A stretch of DNA of 20,766 nt from Dasania sp051277005. Its GTDB lineage: Bacteria > Pseudomonadota > Gammaproteobacteria > Pseudomonadales > Dasaniaceae. The notes beneath the pieces are model-generated. The model did no database searches and was not told the DNA's origin. It was given only the letters and a program-made list of their open reading frames with translations. The position numbers were made by a program, and so were the translations under genes. Location: NCBI GenBank assembly GCA_051277005.1, contig JBNMPS010000034.1, positions 1 to 20,766 of the forward strand, written 5' to 3'. Shown in pieces: positions 7,469 to 15,813 of the stretch (position 1 is the stretch's first letter; every line of letters starts with the position of its first letter).

Positions 7469-8399
7469 CTAGCGCGTCATTTTTTTAACAAAGACCACCA
7501 CGAATAAAGCGATCGTAAAGCTACCGGCAAAGGCTTCAATCGCGGCCAATGCCCGAGAAACCCCTGATGAAGGTGTTAAGTCGCCATAGCCTAGGGTGGT
7601 GAATGTAACAACGCTAAAATACATGCAGGAAAGTAAGTGTTGAATGTTCTCGATAAGTGATAGTTGAGGTTGATAGCCTATCGTTGTGCCGTTGTCATTA
7701 ATACCAACTAAGAAGTATAAAAGCGCACGTCATAAAAATGACGCTTAGTGAGAATAAAACAACCCGTAGAGGGTTTTCTCCGTAGCCACAAAAAACATCA
7801 ACAATTTTTGATATGCCGCGCTTGAGACTCCACCGTTTCATTTGCTGTCTGCGCATCACCATTTCTTTATAGAAAAATTCTCCGGCACTTTCAAACATTC
7901 CACTGGCCTCAGATACTAGGCGCAAATGGCGATATATTTCTTCGGCCTGCTCATGATAATCGAGCATGAGAGGATAGTTACGTTTTTTTCTGGCATCTCT
8001 CGCCTTTTTTTCTTGTATGAGTTCTTCTCCCCAAAAAACATTGTCGACTTTAGCCCCTGGCAAGTTTGCACCTAATAAATTGCAGTTGTTGAGGTTGGCG
8101 CAGTGCAGGTTGGCGCCGGTTAAATCGGCTTTCATTAGGGAGGCGTTTTCAAGGTTGATTTTAAAAAGATGGGAGTTTTTTAGTTTGGCATGGTAAAGGT
8201 CGGCTCCGCGCATATCATGGCCGGTATCGCTGCCACGATTAACGAGATTGATATCGCTAAGTTCGGCGGATCGCAAACAGAAATTCTACATAGGTTTTTT
8301 AGCGTCAGCCCACTCTTGAAGATGTTGTTTAATAAGCGGGTCTTGCTGAGTTTGCTGCTCATCTAACCAAAAATCTAATTCATTGTGTAATGAAGTCAT
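7469..8399 (-). pseudogene. Broken pentapeptide-repeat / two-TM potassium-channel fusion gene
   Basis: Read from ATG 8399 down to TAG 7471-7469, the composite encodes about 309 residues. The N-terminus MTSLHNELDFWLDEQQTQQD leads to an in-frame TAG at 8288-8286. Pentapeptide repeats follow (RGADLYHAKL, NASLMKADLTGANLHCANLN, GANLPGAKV), then a charged linker and TM1 (VVLFSLSVIFM). After codon GCT (7724-7722) an extra T in a TTTT run breaks the frame. The next frame continues LLYFLVGINDNG, the pore helix and the selectivity filter TLGYGD (7597-7580), TM2, and FVKKMTR. Pentapeptide-repeat plus ion-channel fusions are known membrane proteins of the Ion_trans_2 type. One nonsense codon plus one frameshift make a functional product unlikely unless these are sequence errors. 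Confidence 0.82.
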
Positions 8400-8678
8400 A
8401 ATTCTCGTTATCTATATTAGTGTATGGAGCCGCGATGTAATTAAAGTCGCAGAAGCAATAGTGCTGTAAGTTTATGGAGCCTGTTAGGTGCGGATATGGC
8501 GCCGTCGGTGTCACCGTTTTTAATTATTATAGAAGTAAATGTTTGGTTAAGCGATTAGGGATGATTGATGTTCACATTGGTTATAAAAAACATCCATTCA
8601 AGACAAACGAATATAACGGCTTATTGTTAATTGCTGTTAGACTCATTATATAAGTCTTGTTCAATTAAAAGGTGCTTC
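8400..8678. other. Intergenic region between the channel pseudogene and the flagellin gene
   Basis: I see no gene in these 279 bases. A short stem CGGT-GTC-ACCG followed by T5 lies at 8507-8521 and could act as a weak plus-strand terminator, though no plus-strand gene precedes it. TATGGAGCC occurs twice, at 8423-8431 and 8473-8481, exactly 50 bases apart. I found no convincing sigma28 or sigma54 promoter for the flagellin gene. Confidence 0.4.
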
Positions 8679-9491
8679 ATGCCTACCATTGGTGATGTCT
8701 CAACAACCCAGTCACTGTTAAATAACTTGAAGCAGGCCGCGCAAAAAGAGTCGGGGGGCTTAACGCCTTTGGCTTCTGGCAGTAAAATCAATAGTGCCAA
8801 AGATGACGCGGCGGGCTTAATTATTTCTGAGCAGCTACTGGCTGAGCTTACTGCACTGGATCAAACCGCGCGTAATACCAGTGATGGTATTTCATTGGTG
8901 CAGGTGGCTGACGGCGGGCTTAATAGTATTAGTGAGAATCTATCTCGTATTCGCGAGCTCTCACTGCAAGCGGCTAATGGGGTGTTGGGCCCGGATCAGC
9001 GTAATGCCTTGCAGTCGGAAGTGAGCCAGTTGCAACAAGAGATCAGCGATGTGATTGATAGAGCCGATTTTAATGGTGTTGAATTATTTAAAAATAATGT
9101 CAATCTCAATTTGCAGGTGGGTACTCAGGGTGGTGAGACATTGGCGGTACCGCTACAAGATCTATCAACATCACTCGCGCCCGTTGCGGCCATTGATGTG
9201 TCGACTGCTGCGGGGGCTAGTAGTGCCTTAGCGGCTTTAGATGCGGCGGCCAACACCGTCGATAGCTTCAGGGGCGATTTAGGTGCTATAGGCAGTCGTG
9301 CGGAGTCAGTGATCAATACTAATCGAGTCACGGCTGAAAATATTGCCGCTTCCCGTAGCCGTATTACTGACACTGACTTTGCACAGGCAGCGAGTGAGCA
9401 GCTTAGGCAGTCTCTGTTAAGTCAAACAGGTAACGCCATACAGGCCCAAGCTAATGTCAGTTCGCAACTAGTGATTAGCCTGCTCTCCTAG
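8679..9491 (+). CDS. Short atypical flagellin
   Basis: The product is 270 residues from the ATG at 8679, which has AAAAGG a few bases upstream; a 16-residue in-frame extension lacks a ribosome binding site. The D1 region is canonical: LASGSKINSAKDDAAGLIIS (with KDDAAGL), TSDGISLVQVADGGL, NLSRIRELSLQAANG, and ADFNGVELF. The C-terminal half has DSFRGDLGAIGSRAES, AASRSRITDTDFA and the amphipathic D0 tail ending SSQLVISLLS. The central variable domain is almost absent, so this would form a thin, bare filament core. The N-terminus (MPTIGDVSTTQSLLNNLKQA) lacks the usual 'lxVNTNxxSlnaqr' segment needed for D0 packing. No flagellar export, cap or chaperone gene is nearby. It may be a minor flagellin, or a flagellin-like protein with another role. 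Confidence 0.85.
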   Translation: MPTIGDVSTTQSLLNNLKQAAQKESGGLTPLASGSKINSAKDDAAGLIISEQLLAELTALDQTARNTSDGISLVQVADGGLNSISENLSRIRELSLQAANGVLGPDQRNALQSEVSQLQQEISDVIDRADFNGVELFKNNVNLNLQVGTQGGETLAVPLQDLSTSLAPVAAIDVSTAAGASSALAALDAAANTVDSFRGDLGAIGSRAESVINTNRVTAENIAASRSRITDTDFAQAASEQLRQSLLSQTGNAIQAQANVSSQLVISLLS

Positions 9492-9594
9492 CAGCCTGCT
9501 TGATGGTGAGTATAAGCTCGGTCTTATATTTAACGGCCTGTAACACAAGTTTTTTATGCTGCTGAAGCGCAATGCCTATTCGCCCTGTCCCTTA

Positions 9595-9780
9595 CTAAGT
9601 CTGGTTTCCCCTTGGGATGTTAGATAAATCTCGATAACTTGGTGCTAAATATTCCGTTGGTTCTAGCGGCTGGTAATAGCGCTTATCGTTGTTGAACTTA
9701 GATGTAATCCCCTCCTCTGATGCTGAGAAAAAGCTTGTTTTGAGTATATTCTCAGCAAAATCTTGTTTGCTAGCTACAAT
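9595..9780 (-). pseudogene. Antisense ORF without a start codon, probable gene remnant
   Basis: The minus strand is open from 9780 to a TAG at 9597-9595, giving 61 residues of protein-like composition, including SKFNNDKRYYQPLEPTEYLA and ending DLSNIPRGNQT. There is no ATG, GTG or TTG in frame, and the frame closes upstream at a TAA (9783-9781). Charge balance and the Tyr/Pro-rich tail resemble a real C-terminus. I do not recognise the family. It may be the tail of a deleted gene or a chance ORF. The rest of the 9492-9831 gap shows nothing else I can name. Confidence 0.25.
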
Positions 9781-9831
9781 TTAAATAACTGACTGACTAT
9801 TTGATCGGGTAGGCTTTCATTTGGGGTGTGT

Positions 9832-11112
9832 ATGGATAAGAAAAATACAGAAGAAAAGAAATCAGTTGATTTTAGTCGGCGTAAAACCGTTAAAGCCATT
9901 GCGGCTTTAGGTGTTGCCTCGGCGGTGATCCGTTCGCCAAAAATAAAACTAAATTACGCGTATTGGGTACCTATGTTACTCTGCAAGAAGAGTTGCGCGA
10001 GAAAGCTATGGCTGATTTGGGCATCGATATTGAGTTTAGCCCCGGTGGTAGTGCAGCAGTATTACAAAAGGCGTCTATGTCGCCACGGTCGTTTGATTTG
10101 TACGAGCAGTGGTCGAACAGTATTAATGTGTTGTGGCATTCAGGCTCTATTCAGGCCATCGAAAAAAAACGCTTACGTTATTGGGATGAGGTTAATACCT
10201 TAACCAAAACCGGCAAGCTGACTCCGCAGGCAAAATATGGCGCGGGTGATGCCCCTTATAAGCTCTTGCACGCCCAGGATGATGGTGAGCTGGGTACCAC
10301 ACATACTGATAAAGTTAGTTTTTTACCCTACGTTCATAATGTTGACTCCTTTGGTTACAACAAAAGTATTATCCCTAAAGGAATACCTTATGTGACTGAA
10401 AGCTGGGGGTTGGCTATTGGATGAAGCTTATGCCGGTAAAGTGGGTATTGTTAACGCACCGACTATTGGTTTGTTTGACTTGGTGTTGGCTGCCCAGGCG
10501 AAAGGCTTGGCAGAATTTAAAGACATTGGGGCGTTAACGCGCAAAGAATTAGACCATTTGTTCGCGATACTAATCGAGATGAAAAAAGCTGGGCACTTTA
10601 GTGGTTTTTGGACGTCGGTACCGGAATCTGTTGATTTTATGGCCAGTGATCGCGTGGTTATTGAAAGCATGTTTTCACCTGCGGTTTCTGCATTGAATGG
10701 CAAAAATGTGCCTGTAACGTATGCTGCGCCTAAAGAGGGTTATCGAGGCTGGCATGGGGTGATGTGTTTATCTTCTGCTTCTGAGGGTAAGCAAAAGGAC
10801 GCCGCTTACGATTATATGAACTGGTGGTTGTTGGGTTGGCCTGGAGCGTTTATCGCAAGGCAGGGTTATTATATTTCTAATCCGCAGCGTTCTAAAAGTT
10901 ACTTAAGCCAAGAAGAGTGGGGTTATTGGTATCAAGGCAAGCCCGTAGCTATGCCCTTGAAAGGAACCGATGGCAAGGTGTCGGTGAAAATCGGCGAGGT
11001 TCGAAGAGGTGGTAGCTATGAAAAGCGTTTTAGTGACGTGGCGGTGTGGAATACGGTGATGGATACCTACGATTACAGTCTTCAAAAGTGGTATGAGTTT
11101 ATTAGCTCATAA
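9832..11112 (+). pseudogene. Frameshifted Tat-exported extracellular solute-binding protein
   Basis: The gene opens at ATG 9832 after a GGGG ribosome binding site and encodes a Tat signal (SRRKTVKAIAALGVASA). The frame breaks near 9936: one base is missing around TCG/GCC, and the next frame continues AKNKTKLRVLGTYVTLQEEL. A second break at 10410 (one extra T after a G5 run) separates TESWG from WLLDEAYAGKVGIVN. Repaired, it would be about 426 residues of a PotD-like ABC solute-binding protein, with FSPGGSAAVLQKASMSPRSF, DLYEQWS and AAYDYMNWWLLGWPGAF. The three pieces fit end to end with no other stop. It ends 14 bases before the hybrid kinase, so the pair probably formed a ligand-sensing unit. 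As written, no full-length product is made. Confidence 0.85.
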
Positions 11113-11126
11113 ATTTGGATTGATTT

Positions 11127-13776
11127 ATGTTTCGTTCCTTACAGGTACAAATTCTTTTAGTTATTGCTAGCTTAGTTTTGATTTTACTGATGCAGGCTGT
11201 TTTTTCACGTCTGATCGAAGGGCAACTGATTGATAATCAGCGCTTAGCCAGTAAATCGGTCACTGATGTTGATCTTATGCATCAGCTGGAGCATGACGTT
11301 ATTGATTTGCAGTGTAATGTGCTTATTTATAAAGGTGCAGCGAGTGATTCGGCTGTTTAAAGGTTTAATGGCAAGCTTAAATGATAAGTTAAATAAGTTG
11401 AATTAAATGTTCAGGAGAAAGGCAATAAAGAAAATTATATCGATTTGATTAAACGAATGCGACTACACCTTAAGGACTGCAAGGAAAACTTTGCCAGTGT
11501 TGTCGAGGGTAGAGGGCGGAGAGAGGCGATATATAAAGAGGGTGTCGAAGGCGGTTTCGATCAACTATTACAGGCGATAAATATTACTTCATCAGGGCAT
11601 AAAAAAGAAGATGTTAGTTATTTCGCCGCTGTAGCTCATCGTTATGTCATGGAATATTTGTTATTACATAGTTATGAGTCGGTCGATAAGTTTAAGGTTA
11701 ATATAACCTTGGCTGAAAACGCGACAGATGATGATAAAGTCAAAGCTATTGTCGGCAAAATAAAGCGAGATTTTCGTCGATTGACCCAAGTCATTAGAGG
11801 CTATGTTTTTTTAGTGAATGTTGTTATGGCTGGCTCAGCAAATGAGTTTTTATATTTAACTAAAGAAATGACCAGGCTCGTTACCGATGAGTAAGTGCTA
11901 AGCAATAAAGAAATAGCGGAAGAATCTTCAAAGGCCCAGTTACGAGGGGATGTCATTTCGGGTGTGTCAGTGCTTCTGGCATTTTTTGGGGCATTGTTTT
12001 TAAGTGTGCGAATTATTATTCCAGTTAAAAACCTGGCATCCGTTTTTAGGTCGTTGTCTGTTGATGGGGATATAAAAGAAGTTCCTTATATGATGCGTGA
12101 CGACGAGATTGGCGATTTAGCTAACGCTGCAAATATATTTCATAACAAAAATAAGCAAACATCCGAGCTTTTAAATAGAGCCGAAAAGATGAATGCCATA
12201 CAAGAATTGCTAAATGGTAAGTTGGCAGTAGAGAAGGAAAGGGCTGAGCAGGCGGCAGCGTCAAAAAGTATATTTTTAGCCAATATGAGCCATAAAATAC
12301 GGACTCCTATGAATGGTATTATTGGTTTGGTACAGTTAGCGTCAAAAACAAATCTGGATGAAAAGCAGAAGAACTATTTAGATAAAATTGCTTACTCCGG
12401 TCAAATCATGATGGGTGTTATTAATGATATTTTAGATTTTTCAAAAATTGATGCAGGTAAGCTGGATATTGAATGTGTTGAGTTTTCTTTAAATGACGTG
12501 CTGGACAATATTATTTCAGCAAACTACTTGAGGGCTAATGAAAAAAAGCTAAATTTCAGAATTAGCTCCAGTACGCCTATCCCTTCTTTGATGGTTGGCG
12601 ACCCCCTTCGTATTAGTCAGATATTACTTAACCTTTGTAGTAATGCCGTTAAATTTACCCAGCATGGTTCGATTGATGTAGTGGTTTATTTTTACCCTAA
12701 AGAAAGTGACCGTTCAGCCGCGTTTGCGGGTGACTGTGTCTGATACCGGTATCGGTATGAATGAGTCGCAGCTTGGTACAGTGTTTGACGCTTTTACTCA
12801 GGCGGATGGCTCTACGAGCAGAAAGTTTGGAGGAACAGGTCTGGGTTTGGCTATTGTAAGGCAGCTTTCAGAGTTGATGGGGGGGGCAGGCTACGGCTGA
12901 GTCTGTTGAGGGGCAGGGTATTTGTTTTGCCGTGGCGGTCGATATAGATGAAGTGGAAGGCGCACGTTATATAAAGGATGAGCTGAGCCATTACCCGAAC
13001 GTTATTTATGTTACAGGGCAATACTTTTTACCAGCTGTTGATTTTGAAAGCTGCGGTATCAATTATCAAACGATGAGTTTTGAGGCGTTTGAGCGAGTTG
13101 CTGCCAATGATGTTGAGGCTGAGCAAATCATTATTTTTGATGCGCCCAGTATTGATCTTATTAGCAGTCAATCGGCGGTGATCAATCGGTTGCTTCAATC
13201 GGGTTCTCGCTTGGGTTTGGTGACCGATATGCAGCCAGGCGGAGTGAATAGCGCTTTAAAAAAACAGTGGGCAGTGCCGGTATTAGCTCACCCATTTTCA
13301 CACTGCGAGTTGGGTCGTTTTTTTAAGCGGGTACTTGAGGGTCAGGTAGTGGTGGTGGGTGCAGAGAGTGATGATAGTGCGCTCAATGCTGAAAGCGAGC
13401 CGCAATTTAAAGGCCATGTGTTAATTGTTGAAGATAACCGCATTAACCAAATGGTGGTGGGGGATATGCTGTCGGATATGGGCTTAAGCTTTGATGTGGT
13501 AGCCGATGGTGAGCAGGCCGTGACTAAGGTGTTGGATAAGCCGCAATACGATTTAGTGTTTATGGATATTCAAATGCCGGTGATGGATGGCTATGAGGCG
13601 ACTCGGCAGCTAAGGGCAAAAGGTTACGATAAGTTGGTGATTTGCGGGCTTTCGGAAATGCCATGAAGCAAGATTTTAAAGCGGCAAAAGTTGCCGGTAT
13701 GAACGATTACATAACCAAGCCTATAGATTGGCAAGATTTACTGACACTGGTGGGTAAATATTTACCGCGGGTATAA
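11127..13776 (+). pseudogene. Multiply disrupted hybrid sensor histidine kinase
   Basis: The composite reads about 880 residues: TM1 (ILLVIASLVLILLMQAVF), a helical sensor region, TM2 (VISGVSVLLAFFGALFLSV), a HAMP region, a coiled coil, HisKA (H codon 12291-12293), HATPase_c (NLCSNAVKF, SDTGIGM, FGGTGLGLAI) and a receiver domain (LIVEDNRINQ, acceptor Asp codon 13565-13567 in MDIQMP, TKP near the end). Lesions: TAA at 11358; a frameshift pair near 11379-11382 and 11403; TAA at 11892; a shift near 12700-12715; one extra G in a G8 run at 12879-12886; and a missing base near 13653. In the H-box the residue after His is Lys (MSHKIRTPMN) instead of Glu. The number and kind of lesions point to a dead gene. 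Its ATG has GGA seven bases upstream. Confidence 0.9.
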
Positions 13777-13825
13777 GTGGTGTAATGTCGAGTGTTGAGT
13801 TGGGTTGCGTGTAAAGGAGCGCTAG

Positions 13826-13848
13826 AAAACCGGCTGTTGGCCGGCTTT
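13826..13848 (-). terminator. Terminator downstream of zapG
   Basis: CCGGC (13830-13834) pairs with GCCGG (13840-13844) around the loop TGTTG. Read on the minus strand the stem is followed by TTTT (13829-13826), as expected just after the zapG stop. An AAA on the other side gives it some bidirectional character toward the kinase pseudogene. Confidence 0.75.
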
Positions 13849-13858
13849 AAATAGCGTA

Positions 13859-14323
13859 TTACGCTGGGCTGTTGGGAAATCCTGATTCGTTTCGCTCTTC
13901 AGCCATGGCCGCTTTTTTTATGCCCCAGTCTTCGCTGAGCGTGCCGCTGGAGTCAGCGTAATCTAAAGGTGGGTTGATTGAGGTGTTTTCGTTTTCTTCG
14001 TTCTGGGGGCTGTCAGCCCCAAGTGTTTTGATGCTGGCGCTAGTGTTGGCGTCAGCTAGCAGGTGTGCGCCTTTGGAGAGGTGAGTGTGCACATCTTTGT
14101 AGCTATCAGTGAGTTGGTTGAGCAGCTCGGCTGTTTGCTGAAAGTGATTGCCTACTTCTTCTTGGTAGCCCTGTTGTTGTTGTTGCATGTCCTGAACTTG
14201 TCTTTCTAAGTCTGCCTGGCGAAGACTTTGCTTGCCTTTGCGTTGGTTAAAAAAAATGCCTATAAAGATGCCTGCAATGAGGCCTGCTAGGGTTAAGGTG
14301 AGTACTACGCTTAGTGGATACAC
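13859..14323 (-). CDS. zapG: ZapG/YhcB family membrane protein (DUF1043)
   Basis: The product is 154 residues, slightly longer than E. coli YhcB (132). It has one N-terminal transmembrane segment with Gly-rich faces (VVLTLTLAGLIAGIFIGIFF, about 5-24), then a cytoplasmic coiled coil (RQADLERQVQDMQQQQQGYQ) and the family hallmark HFQQTAELLNQLTDSYKDVHTHLSKGAHLL. The C-terminus is acidic and probably disordered; a PPLDYAD segment near residue 118 resembles the 'PrDYa' motif of the family. YhcB/ZapG is linked to cell division and envelope synthesis. The start is GTG at 14323, supported by an AGGAG ribosome binding site just upstream; no ATG competes. It diverges from zapE, another division-linked gene, across about 240 bases. 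Confidence 0.88.
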   Translation of the reverse strand: MYPLSVVLTLTLAGLIAGIFIGIFFNQRKGKQSLRQADLERQVQDMQQQQQGYQEEVGNHFQQTAELLNQLTDSYKDVHTHLSKGAHLLADANTSASIKTLGADSPQNEENENTSINPPLDYADSSGTLSEDWGIKKAAMAEERNESGFPNSPA

Positions 14324-14568
14324 TTTGCTCTCCTGACGTTCTTATCATAGTGTGTGGTGGCTATTTAATTATAGGGTTCTAAACCATGTGTTGAGTATAA
14401 CCGTGAATTTGGCAAAAGCGGCAAAAATCTTAGCTTTCTTCGGTGGCTGTTGTAAGTGATATGGCGGTTGCTACCCATGGCTTATCTCTGTAAAGTTGCC
14501 GCCACTAAAGTGGCCCAAAAATAATCTAACTCAAAAACAACCTAGCTCAAAAAAACCTGTTTGTGACA

Positions 14569-15693
14569 ATGGCAAAAAATTTATCTCCAAGAGAGCGCTA
14601 TCAAGCGGATCTTCAAAAAGACGATTTTTCACATGACGTTGCGCAAGAGCAAGCGGTGGAGTTGTTGCAGCGGCTGTATGAGCGTTTGGTTGAGGCTGAG
14701 GCCGGTCGAGGCAGGCGGGATTTAAAAGCTAGGCTGTTGTCGGCCTTAGGTCGCCAAACTGATGAGGCGGCGGTTAAAGGCTTGTATTTTTGGGGGGGTG
14801 TCGGCCGAGGTAAAACTTACCTGATGGACGCCTTTTACGATGCGCTGCCCTTTGAACGCAAAATACGAGCGCACTTTCATCGTTTTATGCGTAGGGTCCA
14901 TTGTGACCTTAACGAGTTGCAGGGCCAAAAGAACCCCTTGCAAATAGTTGCTAGGCGCATTGCCGGTGAGGCGCGAGTGATCTGCTTCGATGAGTTTTTT
15001 GTGTCGGATATAACCGACGCCATGATTCTGGGTGGTTTGTTTGAGCTGTTGTTCGATTATGGTGTGAGTCTGGTTGCGACATCAAACATCATACCTGACG
15101 GCTTATATAAAGACGGTTTGCAGCGCAGCCGTTTTTTGCCCGCTATTGCGATGTTGAATAAACATACCCGAGTGGTGAATGTTGATGGCGGTGTAGATTA
15201 CCGTCTGCGCACGCTGGAGCAGGCCGAGTTGTATCACAGTCCATTGGATGCGGCGGCTGATGAAAGCTTACAGGGCTCTTTTGATCAGCTAAACCCTGAT
15301 GATCTGCATGTGCAGAAAGATTTCGACTTAGAGATAAATGATCGAATGATCAAGGCTCGTAGTCTCTCTGACGATGTGGCTTGGTTTGAGTTTGCTGAGC
15401 TTTGTGGTGGCCCGCGTAGCCAAAATGACTATATTGAATTGGCGCGAGAGTTTCATGCGGTTTTGATTGGTAATGTCCCGCAGTTAGGGAGCTCTAACGA
15501 TGACCAGGCTAGGCGCTTTATTAGTATGGTTGATGAGTTTTACGACAGAAATGTCAAGTTGGTGCTGGCTGCAGAGGTAGCACTAGAGCAGCTTTACGCT
15601 GGAGGTCGCTTGGACTTTGAGTTTGAGCGTACCCAAAGCCGCTTATTAGAGATGCAATCCCACGATTATTTGGCTTCGGAGCATAGGCCGTAG
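14569..15693 (+). CDS. zapE: Cell division ATPase ZapE (AFG1-like)
   Basis: The product is 374 residues from ATG 14569. A GTG six bases earlier is also in frame and neither has a clear ribosome binding site. It is an AFG1-type P-loop ATPase: the N-terminal LSPRERYQADL segment is typical, Walker A is GGVGRGKT (76-83), followed by LMDAFYDALP and the HFHRFMRRVH signature. Walker B is CFDEF (139-143) with FFVSDITDAMIL next, then the sensor VATSNIIPDGLYKDGLQRSRFLP. The C-terminal DYIELAREFHAVLIGNVPQL and the RFISMVDEFYDRNVKL segment are well conserved in the family. ZapE associates with the Z-ring and destabilises FtsZ polymers in an ATP-dependent manner. It directly precedes rplM, a common gammaproteobacterial order, but rplM has its own promoter. 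Confidence 0.94.
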   Translation: MAKNLSPRERYQADLQKDDFSHDVAQEQAVELLQRLYERLVEAEAGRGRRDLKARLLSALGRQTDEAAVKGLYFWGGVGRGKTYLMDAFYDALPFERKIRAHFHRFMRRVHCDLNELQGQKNPLQIVARRIAGEARVICFDEFFVSDITDAMILGGLFELLFDYGVSLVATSNIIPDGLYKDGLQRSRFLPAIAMLNKHTRVVNVDGGVDYRLRTLEQAELYHSPLDAAADESLQGSFDQLNPDDLHVQKDFDLEINDRMIKARSLSDDVAWFEFAELCGGPRSQNDYIELAREFHAVLIGNVPQLGSSNDDQARRFISMVDEFYDRNVKLVLAAEVALEQLYAGGRLDFEFERTQSRLLEMQSHDYLASEHRP

Positions 15694-15743
15694 CAGGGTA
15701 AATGTGGATACTTACTTAACATAGCAAATAGCATGAATAAGGC

Positions 15744-15772
15744 TTGAAAACCCCCAGGGGTTTCTGTAGTAT
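15744..15772 (+). promoter_or_regulatory. Sigma70-type promoter of rplM-rpsI
   Basis: TTGAAA (15744-15749) and TAGTAT (15767-15772) are separated by exactly 17 bases, giving 5/6 and 4/6 matches to consensus. The following discriminator (TCGCGCTC) is GC-rich, as in stringently controlled ribosomal promoters, so ppGpp control is plausible. The expected transcript start is near 15779-15780, giving a leader of about 35 bases. The spacer itself contains CCCCAGGGG (15752-15760). Confidence 0.65.
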
Positions 15773-15791
15773 TCGCGCTCTTTGTAGGAAC

Positions 15792-15804
15792 GGGCCCCAG
15801 GGGC
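15792..15804 (+). promoter_or_regulatory. GC-rich inverted repeat in the rplM leader, next to the ribosome binding site
   Basis: GGGCCCCAGGGGC contains CCCCAGGGG (15795-15803), a second copy of the 9-mer found in the promoter spacer. It abuts the AGG (15805-15807) that serves as ribosome binding site for ATG 15814. In E. coli, L13 represses its own operon through the rplM leader, so a translational control role is reasonable, but the structure here is not the same sequence and the role is inferred. Confidence 0.35.
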
Positions 15805-15813
15805 AGGTATAGA

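Noticed and set aside
7715..7730. Programmed frameshift as the explanation for the channel gene break
   Set aside because: I see no classical X-XXY-YYZ slippery heptamer with a downstream structure. An additional in-frame nonsense codon lies upstream. Decay or sequence error is simpler.
11445..11894. A separate small gene within the kinase region
   Set aside because: It is in the same frame as the following piece and separated from it only by a TAA. The content is the kinase sensor region, so it is part of the pseudogene.
12879..12886. Phase-variable kinase controlled by the G8 tract
   Set aside because: Changing the tract length would not restore the protein because at least five other lesions remain. 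Kept only as a low-interest finding about the tract itself.
15747..15764. AAAACCCC-CA-GGGGTTTC hairpin as a zapE terminator
   Set aside because: No T tract follows, the loop would be only two to four bases, and it sits between a good -35 and -10, so a promoter-spacer location fits better.
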